Below, piece by piece: positions 13,737-20,118 of a DNA stretch of 41,333 nucleotides. The stretch is from a virus, in the IMG/VR virus record IMGVR_UViG_3300014050_000058, positions 1 through 41,333 of that record. The stretch is one strand, 5' to 3'. A model generated the notes under the pieces. It saw only the letters and a program-made list of their open reading frames with translations, was not told the origin of the DNA and did not search any database. A program made the translations under genes and the position numbers. Each line of letters starts with the position of its first letter. Within the stretch, counting starts at the first letter, position 1.

Positions 13737-13859
13737 TTGACTCACGAGGATTCGAACCTCGACCTCTCTGCCCAAAACTACTCACAGGTACGGAACTTGG
13801 CCTTCGTTCTATCTTACTGTTTTCACCCAAAGAACATGCAGCCATAACACTTTGAGTCA
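13737..13859 (-). tRNA. oversized tRNA-like element (123 nt)
   Basis: A perfect 7-bp acceptor TGACTCA/TGAGTCA, A73 and T arm CGAGG-TTCGAAT-CCTCG enclose about 90 nt instead of the usual 40 or so. Inside are a possible GTTCT/AGAAC stem and a GCCAA/TTGGGC stem. This could be a tRNA with inserted sequence. No anticodon assigned. Confidence 0.4.
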
Positions 13860-13933
13860 TAGAGAGTTTGGGAGTCGAACCCAACAGGCCTGGGGTTTTT
13901 CCACCAGGGTGATCTCCGGATCACCTCCTCTCT
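13860..13933 (-). tRNA. tRNA-like element with enlarged anticodon loop
   Basis: At 74 nt it has tRNA size. Acceptor AGAGAG/CTCTCT, A73, D arm GTGA-TCCGGAGA-TCAC and T arm TTGGG-TTCGACT-CCCAA are good. The anticodon stem CCTGG/CCAGG closes a 10-nt loop TGGAAAAACC rather than 7 nt. Directly abuts the preceding 123-nt element. Confidence 0.5.
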
Positions 13934-14069
13934 GACTCCTTTCTTGAAACCTGCGCGTTTCTCGTTAGGAGCAGCTTCTCGCATTCGCAGACGAGTCGCC
14001 TCAGGGATTGCACCTGTATTGCAGTCTTTTCCAACTGCTACGGTCCCTTCAGGGATAGCCCCAAAGAAA

Positions 14070-14130
14070 TAGAGGGAGCAGGAATCGAACCTGCCATCTC
14101 CGTGCACGGAGTGACACCCAATCCACCTCA
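14070..14130 (-). tRNA. short tRNA-like element
   Basis: T arm GCAGG-TTCGATT-CCTGC and 3' acceptor TCCCTCT plus A73 are present. The centre is the palindrome CTCCG-TGCA-CGGAG with no 7-nt loop, and the 5' acceptor (TGAGGTG) pairs poorly. Probably decayed. Confidence 0.4.
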
Positions 14131-14193
14131 ACTTTTGTTGCCTTGCGATTAAATCGTGCCAGGGTTAGCCGGTGGAGTTAATCTTGGGGCAAA

Positions 14194-14264
14194 TTGACAC
14201 GGCAGGAATCGAACCTGCTACCGCTGACTGTTACGCCCCAGCTCTACCAATGAGCTACGTGTCG
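14194..14264 (-). tRNA. tRNA-like element with C1-A72 mismatch and disrupted anticodon stem
   Basis: Acceptor CGACACG/CGTGTCA pairs at positions 2-7 but not at 1-72. D arm GCTC-ATTGGTA-GAGC and T arm GCAGG-TTCGATT-CCTGC are canonical. The anticodon region (GGGGCGTAACAGTCAGC) does not form a 5-bp stem with a 7-nt loop. The 5' mismatch is the kind of defect a Thg1-like enzyme can correct; the anticodon defect is not. Confidence 0.5.
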
Positions 14265-14334
14265 CTCTCTCTAACGAGAAAGGGATTTACTCAGCCCCGA
14301 CCCCTGTTGAAAGTCCTGGATTGCCGGCAACTAA

Positions 14335-14412
14335 GGAAACCCTAGGGACTCGAACCCTTAGCGAAGTTCACCAACATGTTTAGATGCGGGCGCTTTGCGT
14401 AAGCAAAGTTCC
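14335..14412 (-). tRNA. tRNA-like element, anticodon unresolved
   Basis: Acceptor GGAACTT pairs fully with GGGTTTC (three G-U). T arm AAGGG-TTCGAGT-CCCTA has one mismatch. A CTTTGC-TTAC-GCAAAG hairpin sits where the D arm would be, and no standard anticodon arm follows. Confidence 0.35.
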
Positions 14413-14562
14413 TTACACTGCTTCGACAGTGATAACCGAGAGGGAACGTTTTTAGGCCACTTAAACTACCCCGCAACCATGGCTAGGAATGCCCCTGACG
14501 GGCTCAATTAATGCAGGATCCGGATTCGAACCGTGATCTTTCCCTCTTTGCCCCAAAGGGGA

Positions 14563-14636
14563 TACTCCGTGCGGGATTCGAACCCGCGATCTTCACCTTG
14601 AAAGGGTGACGGCTTAGACCGCTCGCCTAACGGAGC
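14563..14636 (-). tRNA. tRNA-Glu(TTC), copy 1
   Basis: Acceptor GCTCCGT/ACGGAGT, anticodon arm TCACC-CTTTCAA-GGTGA, T arm GCGGG-TTCGAAT-CCCGC. A partial T-arm fragment (CGGTTCGAATCCGG, near 14521-14535) lies just downstream. Confidence 0.92.
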
Positions 14637-14643
14637 ATAACAA

Positions 14644-14659
14644 CAGGGCCGAAGCCCTG
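14644..14659 (-). other. UUCG-tetraloop hairpin upstream of tRNA-Glu
   Basis: The minus strand reads CAGGGC-TTCG-GCCCTG, followed by TTGTT. A stable hairpin, perhaps a processing signal or weak terminator in the tRNA precursor. Confidence 0.5.
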
Positions 14660-15081
14660 AAGCTTGCAGGCAGTTGCCAGAAATACCCGTGGTTGAAAAA
14701 GATGGAATGCTTAGGTACTTCCTTATTTCTGGTGATAAGGCCCTCGATAAGCACTTTCATTTAGCAACCTTTGATAAGAGTTTGGCAAGACTTACGTGAC
14801 ATATTGTTTCGGTGTACTTGGCATTACCCAGCGTGACCCTAGTACTTCTGCTCAAAGCTCACCCATTGCAACCCCTACTGGACCGACTTTGCTTATCGTT
14901 AGTTCCGGATTTGCAGGCGGGACCTGCGTGTTTCCCCGTTTTGTTTCATCCGAAAAGACCACAGAGTCTCCTGTGGCTCGGTTTCCATCTACTCATCGCA
15001 ATGTTTAACTCTTAGTTAGTTGGCTGGAACATGGTGCATTCACCATTTAACCGGACCAACTTATTCACCTTGAGGTGAAAG
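14660..15081. other. 420-nt gap without a convincing gene
   Basis: I see no T-arm motif and no gene with a proper start here. On the minus strand a stop-interrupted frame (about 14800-14985) gives protein-like text such as VVFSDETKRGNTQVPPANPE, then a TGA. Another frame starts MKVLIEGLITRNKEV at 14760 but runs into tRNA-Glu. These may be remnants of a decayed gene within the tRNA precursor. Confidence 0.35.
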
Positions 15082-15154
15082 AGCGGATGAAGGGATTTGA
15101 ACCCTCAACTTCAGTTTGGAAGACTGGGATGTTACCGTTAAACACCACACCCGC
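15082..15154 (-). tRNA. tRNA-Gly(TCC)
   Basis: Acceptor GCGGGTG/CATCCGC with T73, anticodon arm CCAGT-CTTCCAA-ACTGA (outer pair mismatched), T arm GAGGG-TTCAAAT-CCCTT. Confidence 0.85.
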
Positions 15155-15235
15155 TTGTGACCTGTTCCTGAGGAACTCTGGGCCTGGCCGCAAGCCCCCA
15201 CTTTGTAACCCGAAAGTGGTAAACAGGGTTCTCTT

Positions 15236-15311
15236 GTGGCGAACTTAGAGTCGAACTAAAGAATCCTTTTGCGAGTGACGAGTTCGCTATCTCTTTAATT
15301 AACATTCACGG
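15236..15311 (-). tRNA. tRNA-Thr(CGT)-like, 5' acceptor mismatches
   Basis: Anticodon arm GCGAA-CTCGTCA-CTCGC reads CGT, with one mismatch at 31-39. T arm TTTAG-TTCGACT-CTAAG. The acceptor CCGTGAA/TTCGCCA fails to pair at positions 1-72 and 2-71. The D loop lacks a GG pair. Weakly canonical. Confidence 0.45.
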
Positions 15312-15369
15312 ACAATAGAGTCACTACTGGCTGTGAACGAGCCTCAGAGACGGACCTACCTCCAGCAGG

Positions 15370-15432
15370 TTATCCACCATTCTATTCGGAAGTCATCCGA
15401 ATGTGGGAGTATACTTTATATAAGTATACCCG
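15370..15432 (-). other. two hairpins in the tRNA precursor
   Basis: On the minus strand GTATACTT-ATAT-AAAGTATAC is followed by ATTCGGA-TGACT-TCCGAAT. These perfect stems between tRNA-like segments may guide processing. Confidence 0.45.
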
Positions 15433-15444
15433 TTTCTCCAAAGA

Positions 15445-15519
15445 TTGAGTGCCAAGATTCACACTAGAGAATCTCTTGACTGGTGACTCGGAAGTTGCAC
15501 ACTAACCGGACCACCCTCA
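15445..15519 (-). tRNA. degenerate tRNA-like element
   Basis: Acceptor TGAGGGT/GCACTCA pairs at six of seven positions with A73. The T loop is altered (GTGAATC) and its stem broken. A CTTCCGA loop-like sequence reads TCC but lacks a stem. First element after the leader; probably non-functional. Confidence 0.3.
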
Positions 15520-15537
15520 ACAGTTGAAGAATTAAAC

Positions 15538-15674
15538 TTTGGCTCAGTTCATGCCATGCGATTTACCCTGGACCGCATATCCAGGCACCAAAGTCGTTGG
15601 AAACGTCTATTAAGTTTTCAAGGTTGCTTTCGCAGCGACGGGAGAGAGCGAAGCTCTCAACCAACCACCCTTTT
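15538..15674 (-). promoter_or_regulatory. tRNA-array leader A with hairpin and box A-like motif
   Basis: Transcript start region GGGTGGTTGGTTGAG, hairpin GAGAGC-TTC-GCTCTC, then a UUCG hairpin GTCGCT/AGCAAC (15623-15639) abutting the box A-like AACCTTGAAAACT (15613-15625). Then comes hairpin CCTGGA-TATGCGG-TCCAGG (15567-15585), which recurs in leader D within about 53 nearly identical bp. Box B/box A order resembles rRNA antitermination leaders; in cyanobacterial rRNA spacers box A is GAACCTTGAAAA. Confidence 0.7.
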
Positions 15675-15716
15675 ACTATAGCCGGTTTCCTCAAGGAAGT
15701 AAAGTTCGGGTAACCG
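15646..15716. repeat. 71-bp direct repeat, copy 1 (promoter plus start of leader)
   Basis: Identical to 15916-15986. It spans the box, -35, -10 and first 30 or so transcribed nt of a tRNA-array promoter. Confidence 0.95.
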
Positions 15717-15720
15717 AACC
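15675..15720 (-). promoter_or_regulatory. tRNA-array promoter A
   Basis: -35 TTTACT (15698-15703), 17-bp spacer TCCTTGAGGAAACCGGC, -10 TATAGT (15675-15680), box GGTTCGGTTACCCGAAC. Drives the 12.7-15.5 kb array. Confidence 0.88.
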
Positions 15721-15944
15721 GAAACAGAAGAGGAGACAACGTCAGCTTAAAACCCTGCCTGGGCACCGGTGCTAAGTTTTAGCCTAGCTTAGTCTTCATC
15801 GAATGGTAGCGTTTATTCTACCTCTTCTCAGACCTCCGCCGATTCGCTGGACATCTTTCCATCAAGGTTCCTCTTCAGTTTTCAAGGTTCCTCCCGGAGG
15901 AGCGGAAGCCAGAAGGAGCGAAGCTCTCAACCAACCACCCTTTT
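15721..15944 (-). promoter_or_regulatory. leader B with hairpin and box A-like motif
   Basis: Downstream of promoter B, hairpin CCTCCGGGAGG (15890-15900) is followed at once by AACCTTGAAAACTG (15876-15889), preceded by G, matching cyanobacterial box A. A second partial copy (GAACCTTGA, about 15863-15871) follows. No tRNA lies between this leader and promoter A, so the transcript continues into the array, making a tandem-promoter arrangement. Confidence 0.7.
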
Positions 15945-15986
15945 ACTATAGCCGGTTTCCTCAAGGAAGTAAAGTTCGGGTAACCG
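15916..15986. repeat. 71-bp direct repeat, copy 2
   Basis: Identical to 15646-15716 at an offset of 270 bp. The duplication created tandem promoters for the tRNA array. Confidence 0.95.
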
Positions 15987-15987
15987 C
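15945..15987 (-). promoter_or_regulatory. tRNA-array promoter B
   Basis: -35 TTTACT (15968-15973), 17-bp spacer, -10 TATAGT (15945-15950), box CGGTTACCCGAAC. Immediately follows the stop of the 15989-16297 gene. Confidence 0.88.
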
Positions 15988-15988
15988 C

Positions 15989-16297
15989 CTATTGAGCGGG
16001 ACCTGAGTTCGTTGATTTCGAGTTTTCCTTCGAGGTTGACACCTCAACTGTAGTCGACCAAATACGGCCCAGAAGCATTCCAAGAAACTTTGCTCTCGTT
16101 TTTCTTCCTTCAGAATCGACCAAGTCTTCGTACAATCTGTCCAAGGAGTTGAAATCCTCGACATCACCCTGCAAGCAGAACTCAGTCGCGTTTCCAACTT
16201 GAAGGGGATCTTGAATGAATCTAAGAGACTTGTGCTGTCTCACTAGACTTTTGACAACATCGAAGTGTTCGTTTTTAACCCAAAATGTTTGTTTCAT
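15989..16297 (-). CDS. hypothetical protein (102 aa)
   Basis: I start at ATG 16297 (MKQTFWVKNEHFDVVKSLV). Mixed alpha/beta composition with a Ser/Lys-rich tail (TVEVSTSKENSKSTNSG). Last gene of a three-gene group with the next two entries. No family recognised. Confidence 0.7.
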   Translation of the reverse strand: MKQTFWVKNEHFDVVKSLVRQHKSLRFIQDPLQVGNATEFCLQGDVEDFNSLDRLYEDLVDSEGRKTRAKFLGMLLGRIWSTTVEVSTSKENSKSTNSGPAQ

Positions 16298-16342
16298 AGT
16301 TTTCTGAGGATCCAAAGGAGCAAATCTTCCTGATTAAGCCTA

Positions 16343-16522
16343 TTAGCCGTATTGTCTGGCAAATCTTCCTACACTTCGAGTTGAGGACGTTAGCAACTTA
16401 GCCACCGCAAAGTATTGCGGGTATGTGCGGTCTTCGTCCTCAAAGATGAAGACATACTGTCGATTTTCGTCCAGAAAACCTTGAAAGTTGCCCTCTGTGA
16501 GTTGTTCCGGTGTCAGTTTCAT
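16343..16522 (-). CDS. hypothetical protein (59 aa)
   Basis: The ATG overlaps the upstream stop (ATGA). An acidic centre (FIFEDEDRTYPQYFAVAKLL) and a basic end (TRSVGRFARQYG). Sized below common ORF cut-offs but uninterrupted and coupled. Function unknown. Confidence 0.7.
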   Translation of the reverse strand: MKLTPEQLTEGNFQGFLDENRQYVFIFEDEDRTYPQYFAVAKLLTSSTRSVGRFARQYG

Positions 16523-16845
16523 GCTTTCACTAATACTGTAGCAGTGCCGTTAGTCCCCCCACAACAACTGGTTAAATTCCTTTTGGCTCTTTTCAGGAAA
16601 CCCTGTTTGAGCAACCTCTGAAGGTCAGAGTCATACTTCGTATGAAGTGAGCCCTCAATGTTTACATACAACTCCAGAGAAGGTATTTCTTGGTAGAGCT
16701 GTTTGAACAGATTTCTGCGTTCTTTCCCGGGAGAAAGATTCATGATCTGTTCCATGTATTCCAAAAATACTTGGTTCGTCCCGCAGCTACCTATCTGATC
16801 GAAGTACCTCCGATGGACCATTGTTGAGGGATTTATTGCTCTCAT
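16519..16845 (-). CDS. hypothetical protein (108 aa)
   Basis: I start at ATG 16845, 20 nt past tRNA-Arg(TCT); the longer frame would run into the tRNA. Contains CGTNQVFLEYMEQIMNL and a basic, cysteine-containing C-terminus (KRAKRNLTSCCGGTNG). Unrecognised. Confidence 0.65.
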   Translation of the reverse strand: MRAINPSTMVHRRYFDQIGSCGTNQVFLEYMEQIMNLSPGKERRNLFKQLYQEIPSLELYVNIEGSLHTKYDSDLQRLLKQGFLKRAKRNLTSCCGGTNGTATVLVKA

Positions 16846-16864
16846 TCTGGCTCTAATCGTGCAA

Positions 16865-16938
16865 CGCCCCAGGTAGGATTCGAACCTACGACTCACTCCT
16901 TAGAAGGGAGTTACTCTAGTCCGCTGAGTTACTGAGGC
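16865..16938 (-). tRNA. tRNA-Arg(TCT)
   Basis: Acceptor GCCTCAG/CTGGGGC with G73, anticodon arm ACTCC-CTTCTAA-GGAGT, T arm GTAGG-TTCGAAT-CCTAC. It reads AGA. Confidence 0.93.
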
Positions 16939-16964
16939 AATCTTAAGGGGGGTTACCCCCTGTT

Positions 16965-17144
16965 TCATTTCAGGCAGTAGCTAACATCACCAGGGCGAAC
17001 CAGAACGGTTCCTCCAGCTTGCCTACAGGCCATCTCAATTTTGGGGTTGAGGCTGTATTTCATGTAAAGGATCGGACCGATAATCAGACCCAAGAGGGCG
17101 AAGGAGACGGTGATGCCAAACACGTAGGCTTTGATTGTTTCCAT
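16965..17144 (-). CDS. small membrane protein (59 aa), leaderless
   Basis: ATG 17144 lies 6 nt after the -10 TATAGT. An N-terminal transmembrane helix (AYVFGITVSFALLGLIIGPI) is followed by a polar part with two cysteines (MACRQAGG, VSYCLK). Function unknown. Located between tRNA-Gly(CCC) and tRNA-Arg(TCT). Confidence 0.75.
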   Translation of the reverse strand: METIKAYVFGITVSFALLGLIIGPILYMKYSLNPKIEMACRQAGGTVLVRPGDVSYCLK

Positions 17145-17150
17145 GATAAT

Positions 17151-17217
17151 ACTATAGCGCTTTTGCCATCGGTGGACAAGGGTGGGAACCGAACAGTTCG
17201 GTTCGGTTAACCGAATC
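17151..17217 (-). promoter_or_regulatory. leaderless-type promoter with doubled box
   Basis: -35 TTGTCC (17174-17179), 17-bp spacer, -10 TATAGT (17151-17156), 6 nt to ATG. Upstream are two box copies, GGTTAACCGAACC-type and GTTCGGTTCCC. Confidence 0.85.
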
Positions 17218-17240
17218 TTTCCGAGGCAAATAGGCTAAAG

Positions 17241-17312
17241 AGCGAGTGATCGGATTCGAACCGACGACGATTAGCTTGGGAAGTTAACATTCTACCGCTG
17301 AATTACACTCGC
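17241..17312 (-). tRNA. tRNA-Gly(CCC)
   Basis: Acceptor GCGAGTG/CACTCGC, T73, anticodon arm TTAAC-TTCCCAA-GCTAA (one mismatch), T arm GTCGG-TTCGAAT-CCGAT. Follows the Thg1-like gene after about 130 nt of hairpin-containing spacer (CTGCCG-TC-CGGCAG). Confidence 0.88.
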
Positions 17313-17445
17313 AATGGTGCTTCTTTGAAGAATTCAGCAAAACAGTCTGCCGGACGGCAGGGTGGCCCATACGCCCGGTAGAAACTCCTGCTTTTTGGTT
17401 TCACTTACATTCTTACCCGTTTAGTACCTGATTCTCAACTTCCCT

Positions 17446-18234
17446 TCACTCCAGTCCCGAGACAAACCAATCATAAGAGATTCGACCTGGGGGCTCCCAC
17501 TCTGCCACCACCGTTCGAACGATGGGCTGCGTTGGCCTGTGTTTTTCCGGAATTTCCCTCAGAGTGATCCAAGGATTATCGGGTTCAAACACCACCTTTT
17601 GACGACGCACATAGGTTCCATGGGTGAAGAATCTCGGAAGTTGATCCCAAGGTTCTCCGATTTCTTGGAGCAAACCTTTCATCTCGTCGCAAGTTTTACC
17701 TTGAAGGAACCTGTGAGAGAAATGGTGGTGAGCCATCATGGACACCGAGTTTTTGGTGGCGTCGTTCAACCTCCAAAGAAAGTTTTTGTAAACGTGCTCC
17801 AAATCCGGGACGTTCCAGACACGGCAGTCGAACACTGGGTATTGACCCATTTTTTCTGGCAAGTACTTCGGAAGGTTGCTTGCGAAAAAAGAGCTCGCTG
17901 TGGAAGCCAACACAGAGGTCAATTTCTGGAATTTGCCACCAAACCAGTACTCTCTGTTTGAATACTGCTCTTTGTCAAGGTTCCAATATAGGGTGATCTC
18001 GTCGGATTGGCAGTAGCCAAGCAGAGCTTCGCTCTCTCCAACAAGGTGTTTGGTAGTTGCCACCATCAAGCGCACAAAACGCTCGTCAAACGGTCGTTTC
18101 AATCCCTTGGTGAATTTGCTAAAGCATTTACCGTCGATGCGAGCCATCAGAGGGAGAAAAGGGTCCGCCCGTCTCCCAGCTTCAAGCTGCTCTTGTTGCT
18201 TCAGGGTGTCTCCTAGAGTGTCGGCGTAGGTCAT
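17446..18234 (-). CDS. Thg1-like 3'-5' nucleotidyltransferase (tRNAHis guanylyltransferase family)
   Basis: A 262-residue member of the Thg1 family, which adds nucleotides to tRNA 5' ends in the 3'-5' direction. Landmarks are LMARIDGKCFSKFTKG (metal-binding Asp), LGYCQSDEITLYW (SDE catalytic pair), FDCRVWNVPD, RLNDATKNSVSMMAHHHFSH and FFTHGTYVRR. Bacterial and phage Thg1-like proteins mainly repair 5'-truncated tRNAs by templated addition. The window's tRNA-like genes with mismatched first acceptor positions make editing or repair attractive here. Last protein gene of the operon from 20839. Confidence 0.9.
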   Translation of the reverse strand: MTYADTLGDTLKQQEQLEAGRRADPFLPLMARIDGKCFSKFTKGLKRPFDERFVRLMVATTKHLVGESEALLGYCQSDEITLYWNLDKEQYSNREYWFGGKFQKLTSVLASTASSFFASNLPKYLPEKMGQYPVFDCRVWNVPDLEHVYKNFLWRLNDATKNSVSMMAHHHFSHRFLQGKTCDEMKGLLQEIGEPWDQLPRFFTHGTYVRRQKVVFEPDNPWITLREIPEKHRPTQPIVRTVVAEWEPPGRISYDWFVSGLE

Positions 18235-18258
18235 TTTGCTATACGGGTTGCCAGGGAC

Positions 18259-18564
18259 TCAGTCCCATTTTAGCAGGATAAAGCGAGAGTACTTGTTGAA
18301 ACAATTGTAGTATTCATCAAATTTAACGGAGTAACCGTTTGAGGCAAATTCTCGCGTAAGAGCCTCTTTTGGCACTCTCGTAAAACCCCTAGCGGTTAAG
18401 TTATATTCTAAGCGTTTACTTCCCTCCTTGGCAGCATAAGTAATCGCCTTGTAAATGTCTTCAATGGCTCGCTGGGTAAGACTCTCCAACGCCAAATCCG
18501 AAGCTTCTCTTGCTTGTTCCGCTGTGATTCTTTCTGTTGTCACAGAGGTTGGGTCAACGGTCAT
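18259..18564 (-). CDS. hypothetical protein (101 aa)
   Basis: I start at ATG 18564 (MTVDPTSVTTERITAEQARE), overlapping the upstream gene by 11 nt. Helical N-terminal half (LALESLTQRAIEDIYKAITY) and an aromatic C-terminus (YYNCFNKYSRF). Unrecognised; lies just upstream of the Thg1-like gene. Confidence 0.7.
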   Translation of the reverse strand: MTVDPTSVTTERITAEQAREASDLALESLTQRAIEDIYKAITYAAKEGSKRLEYNLTARGFTRVPKEALTREFASNGYSVKFDEYYNCFNKYSRFILLKWD

Positions 18565-18823
18565 AGTTCTCCCAAGTTTTGGACGGCTTAACCTCGTGGG
18601 TAATCTCCACAATGGCTTTGCCCAGGGTATGAGATCCCATGAGTTCACCCCTCATGTCCGTAGGAGAATGGTTGATTACAAAGCGTACTTTTCCTGGTGC
18701 GTAACCAGCGGGAATCTCCGGAAATCGCTCCTTCACATAATTGTAAAGGATTTGCTCAATCAGCTCAGTTTTAAGTTCTACCTTGAGCGTCAGGTCTGCT
18801 TCTGGGTTCATAGTTTTGTCCAT
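18554..18823 (-). CDS. hypothetical protein (89 aa)
   Basis: Start at 18823 or the second Met at 18811. Contains ELIEQILYNYVKERFPEI, GKVRFVINHSP and KAIVEITHEVKPS. Similar short helix-then-strand proteins are common in cyanophages. Function unknown. Confidence 0.7.
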   Translation of the reverse strand: MDKTMNPEADLTLKVELKTELIEQILYNYVKERFPEIPAGYAPGKVRFVINHSPTDMRGELMGSHTLGKAIVEITHEVKPSKTWENYDR

Positions 18824-18832
18824 GTTGTTGGA

Positions 18833-19204
18833 TTAGATACCTTTTTCAAGGTAAGTTGTTGAGAATGTAACGTTATCCTGTGATGGTTTGAGCTTCAGAT
18901 AGGCTCTTGTAATCAGCTGTTCAGGGTCTGTTGAGTTGTCCCATGTCACCTTATTTTCGAAGGAGAGGAGGTCTTCATTGTGCCTGAAACAGAATTCACC
19001 TGATCCAAAAGCTAGCACAACTTCACCAACGTTAGCAGTGGGGATACCCGTGACACTGCGTTTCGGCACTTGGCGTATGTAGTATACAAGGTGTTCTTTC
19101 TTGCCACCCAGCAACCTCCTAAATAAACTTGTGTCTTTGTACTCAAACACCACTTCGTAGTTGAAGAGTTTGAAGTTAAACTCAGACAGGGGGGTGTTTT
19201 TCAT
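18833..19204 (-). CDS. hypothetical protein (123 aa)
   Basis: ATG 19204 lies 10 nt after the preceding stop. Beta-rich with basic patches (FRRLLGGKKEHLVYYIRQV, GEVVLAFGSGEFCF). No family recognised. Confidence 0.7.
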   Translation of the reverse strand: MKNTPLSEFNFKLFNYEVVFEYKDTSLFRRLLGGKKEHLVYYIRQVPKRSVTGIPTANVGEVVLAFGSGEFCFRHNEDLLSFENKVTWDNSTDPEQLITRAYLKLKPSQDNVTFSTTYLEKGI

Positions 19205-19213
19205 ATCAGAGGG

Positions 19214-19321
19214 TCAGTTGAGCAATGCTACGGAGGATGTGGGCAGGGGCGTCAGACTTCCGTTCGTTCCAGTGGGATCGCCACCGTTGGAATGAGAAGA
19301 TAAACACTGATTACACTTCAT
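19214..19321 (-). CDS. small hypothetical protein (35 aa)
   Basis: The ATG overlaps the stop of the next gene upstream (GATGA). Starts MKCNQC and is Gly/Thr/Ser/Pro-rich. Coupling supports translation, but the composition is low-complexity. Function unknown. Confidence 0.4.
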   Translation of the reverse strand: MKCNQCLSSHSNGGDPTGTNGSLTPLPTSSVALLN

Positions 19322-19434
19322 CGCACCCTGGTCTTATTGATGAAAATGGGCAAGAAACCGAACAACTTCCAAGTTGTTACCAGGTAGCTACGGTTGTAGG
19401 GCTGATTTTCAATATCAGTGAATTTGAACAGCAT
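19318..19434 (-). CDS. small hypothetical protein (38 aa)
   Basis: ATG 19434 follows the 19443 stop by 8 nt. The sequence (MLFKFTDIENQPYNRSYLV, then WKLFGFLPIFINKTR) looks protein-like, with a basic end and a hydrophobic patch. Coupled to the 35-aa frame. Confidence 0.5.
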   Translation of the reverse strand: MLFKFTDIENQPYNRSYLVTTWKLFGFLPIFINKTRVR

Positions 19435-19442
19435 AGTAGTTG

Positions 19443-19832
19443 TCAGTGAATGAACCTTGTAACAATGTCCACATAATGGTATCCCGAACAGAAGCTTTCG
19501 TCAGCTTCTAACTGAGCTTGATATGCCAAAGCTTCCTCTCGCTCAAAGAAAACTTTCACAGAACTCAAGTCTTCGCCTTGGCCCTGCTCCGAGCACCATC
19601 CTAAAGCCACACAGTAAACAGGCTTTTGTCGGTCCAACTTAAGACACTCGACCTCAAGTCTTGCGAGTTCAAGCTCCTCTTCCAGTTGCTTCAGCTTTCG
19701 GTACTCACACCAATCTTGGTGTCTTTCGAGAGACCCGTTGATCTCGGGAGTGGGAACCTCGCAATGCGCGCAACAGGAGTAAGGGTTGCCCCCGCCGATT
19801 GGCTTCGTAGGGTAATCGCTATAATACCTCAT
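19443..19832 (-). CDS. zinc-finger-like hypothetical protein (129 aa)
   Basis: I start at ATG 19832. N-terminal CCAHC then HQDWC could bind zinc. A heptad-like helix follows (KLKQLEEELELARLEVECLK), suggesting a coiled coil, then a basic-free C-terminus with FEREEALAYQAQLEADES. Function unknown. Confidence 0.7.
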   Translation of the reverse strand: MRYYSDYPTKPIGGGNPYSCCAHCEVPTPEINGSLERHQDWCEYRKLKQLEEELELARLEVECLKLDRQKPVYCVALGWCSEQGQGEDLSSVKVFFEREEALAYQAQLEADESFCSGYHYVDIVTRFIH

Positions 19833-19834
19833 CT

Positions 19835-20104
19835 TCAAGTCCGACCGCTATCTTGAATGTGAATGAGCCACTGCTCCACATATTGTACTACCTCAGCCAG
19901 GCGCTGGAACTCAGCGTCACGCTCGGCCCGTGCTCGTTCCCAAGCACCGTCTCCCTGAGGGTAGAAGTCGCGAGGGTGGCAGGTGGCCTGCGCCAGTGCC
20001 TCTGCGGCGTTGCTCAGTGCTTCCAGGACCGTGCGGTACTCCCTCTTGAGAGTAGCGGCACCAGTGCCGTTCAGGTGGAGAGTGGGGAGAGTGATTTCTT
20101 TCAT
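19835..20104 (-). CDS. hypothetical helical protein (89 aa)
   Basis: Starts MKEITLPTLHLNGTGAATL, a start I associate with a recurring phage protein family of unknown function. Helices ALSNAAEALAQA and FQRLAEVVQYVEQWL follow. Its stop is 2 nt before the next ATG. Confidence 0.75.
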   Translation of the reverse strand: MKEITLPTLHLNGTGAATLKREYRTVLEALSNAAEALAQATCHPRDFYPQGDGAWERARAERDAEFQRLAEVVQYVEQWLIHIQDSGRT

Positions 20105-20118
20105 GGTTTTGTGAATCT

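Noticed and set aside
13823-14131. Minus-strand ORFs covering 13582-14131
   Set aside because: They read through T-arm motifs of several tRNA-like elements, so they are shadows of RNA genes.
14796-15008. Plus-strand ORF of 70 codons in the tRNA array
   Set aside because: Ser/Thr/Pro-rich, no promoter or ribosome site, opposite to every other gene; the opposite strand gives more protein-like text. Treated as chance.
17313-17445. Riboswitch in the spacer between the Thg1-like gene and tRNA-Gly(CCC)
   Set aside because: There are hairpins (CTGCCG-TC-CGGCAG), but I recognise no riboswitch core, and the RNA lies downstream, not upstream, of the gene.
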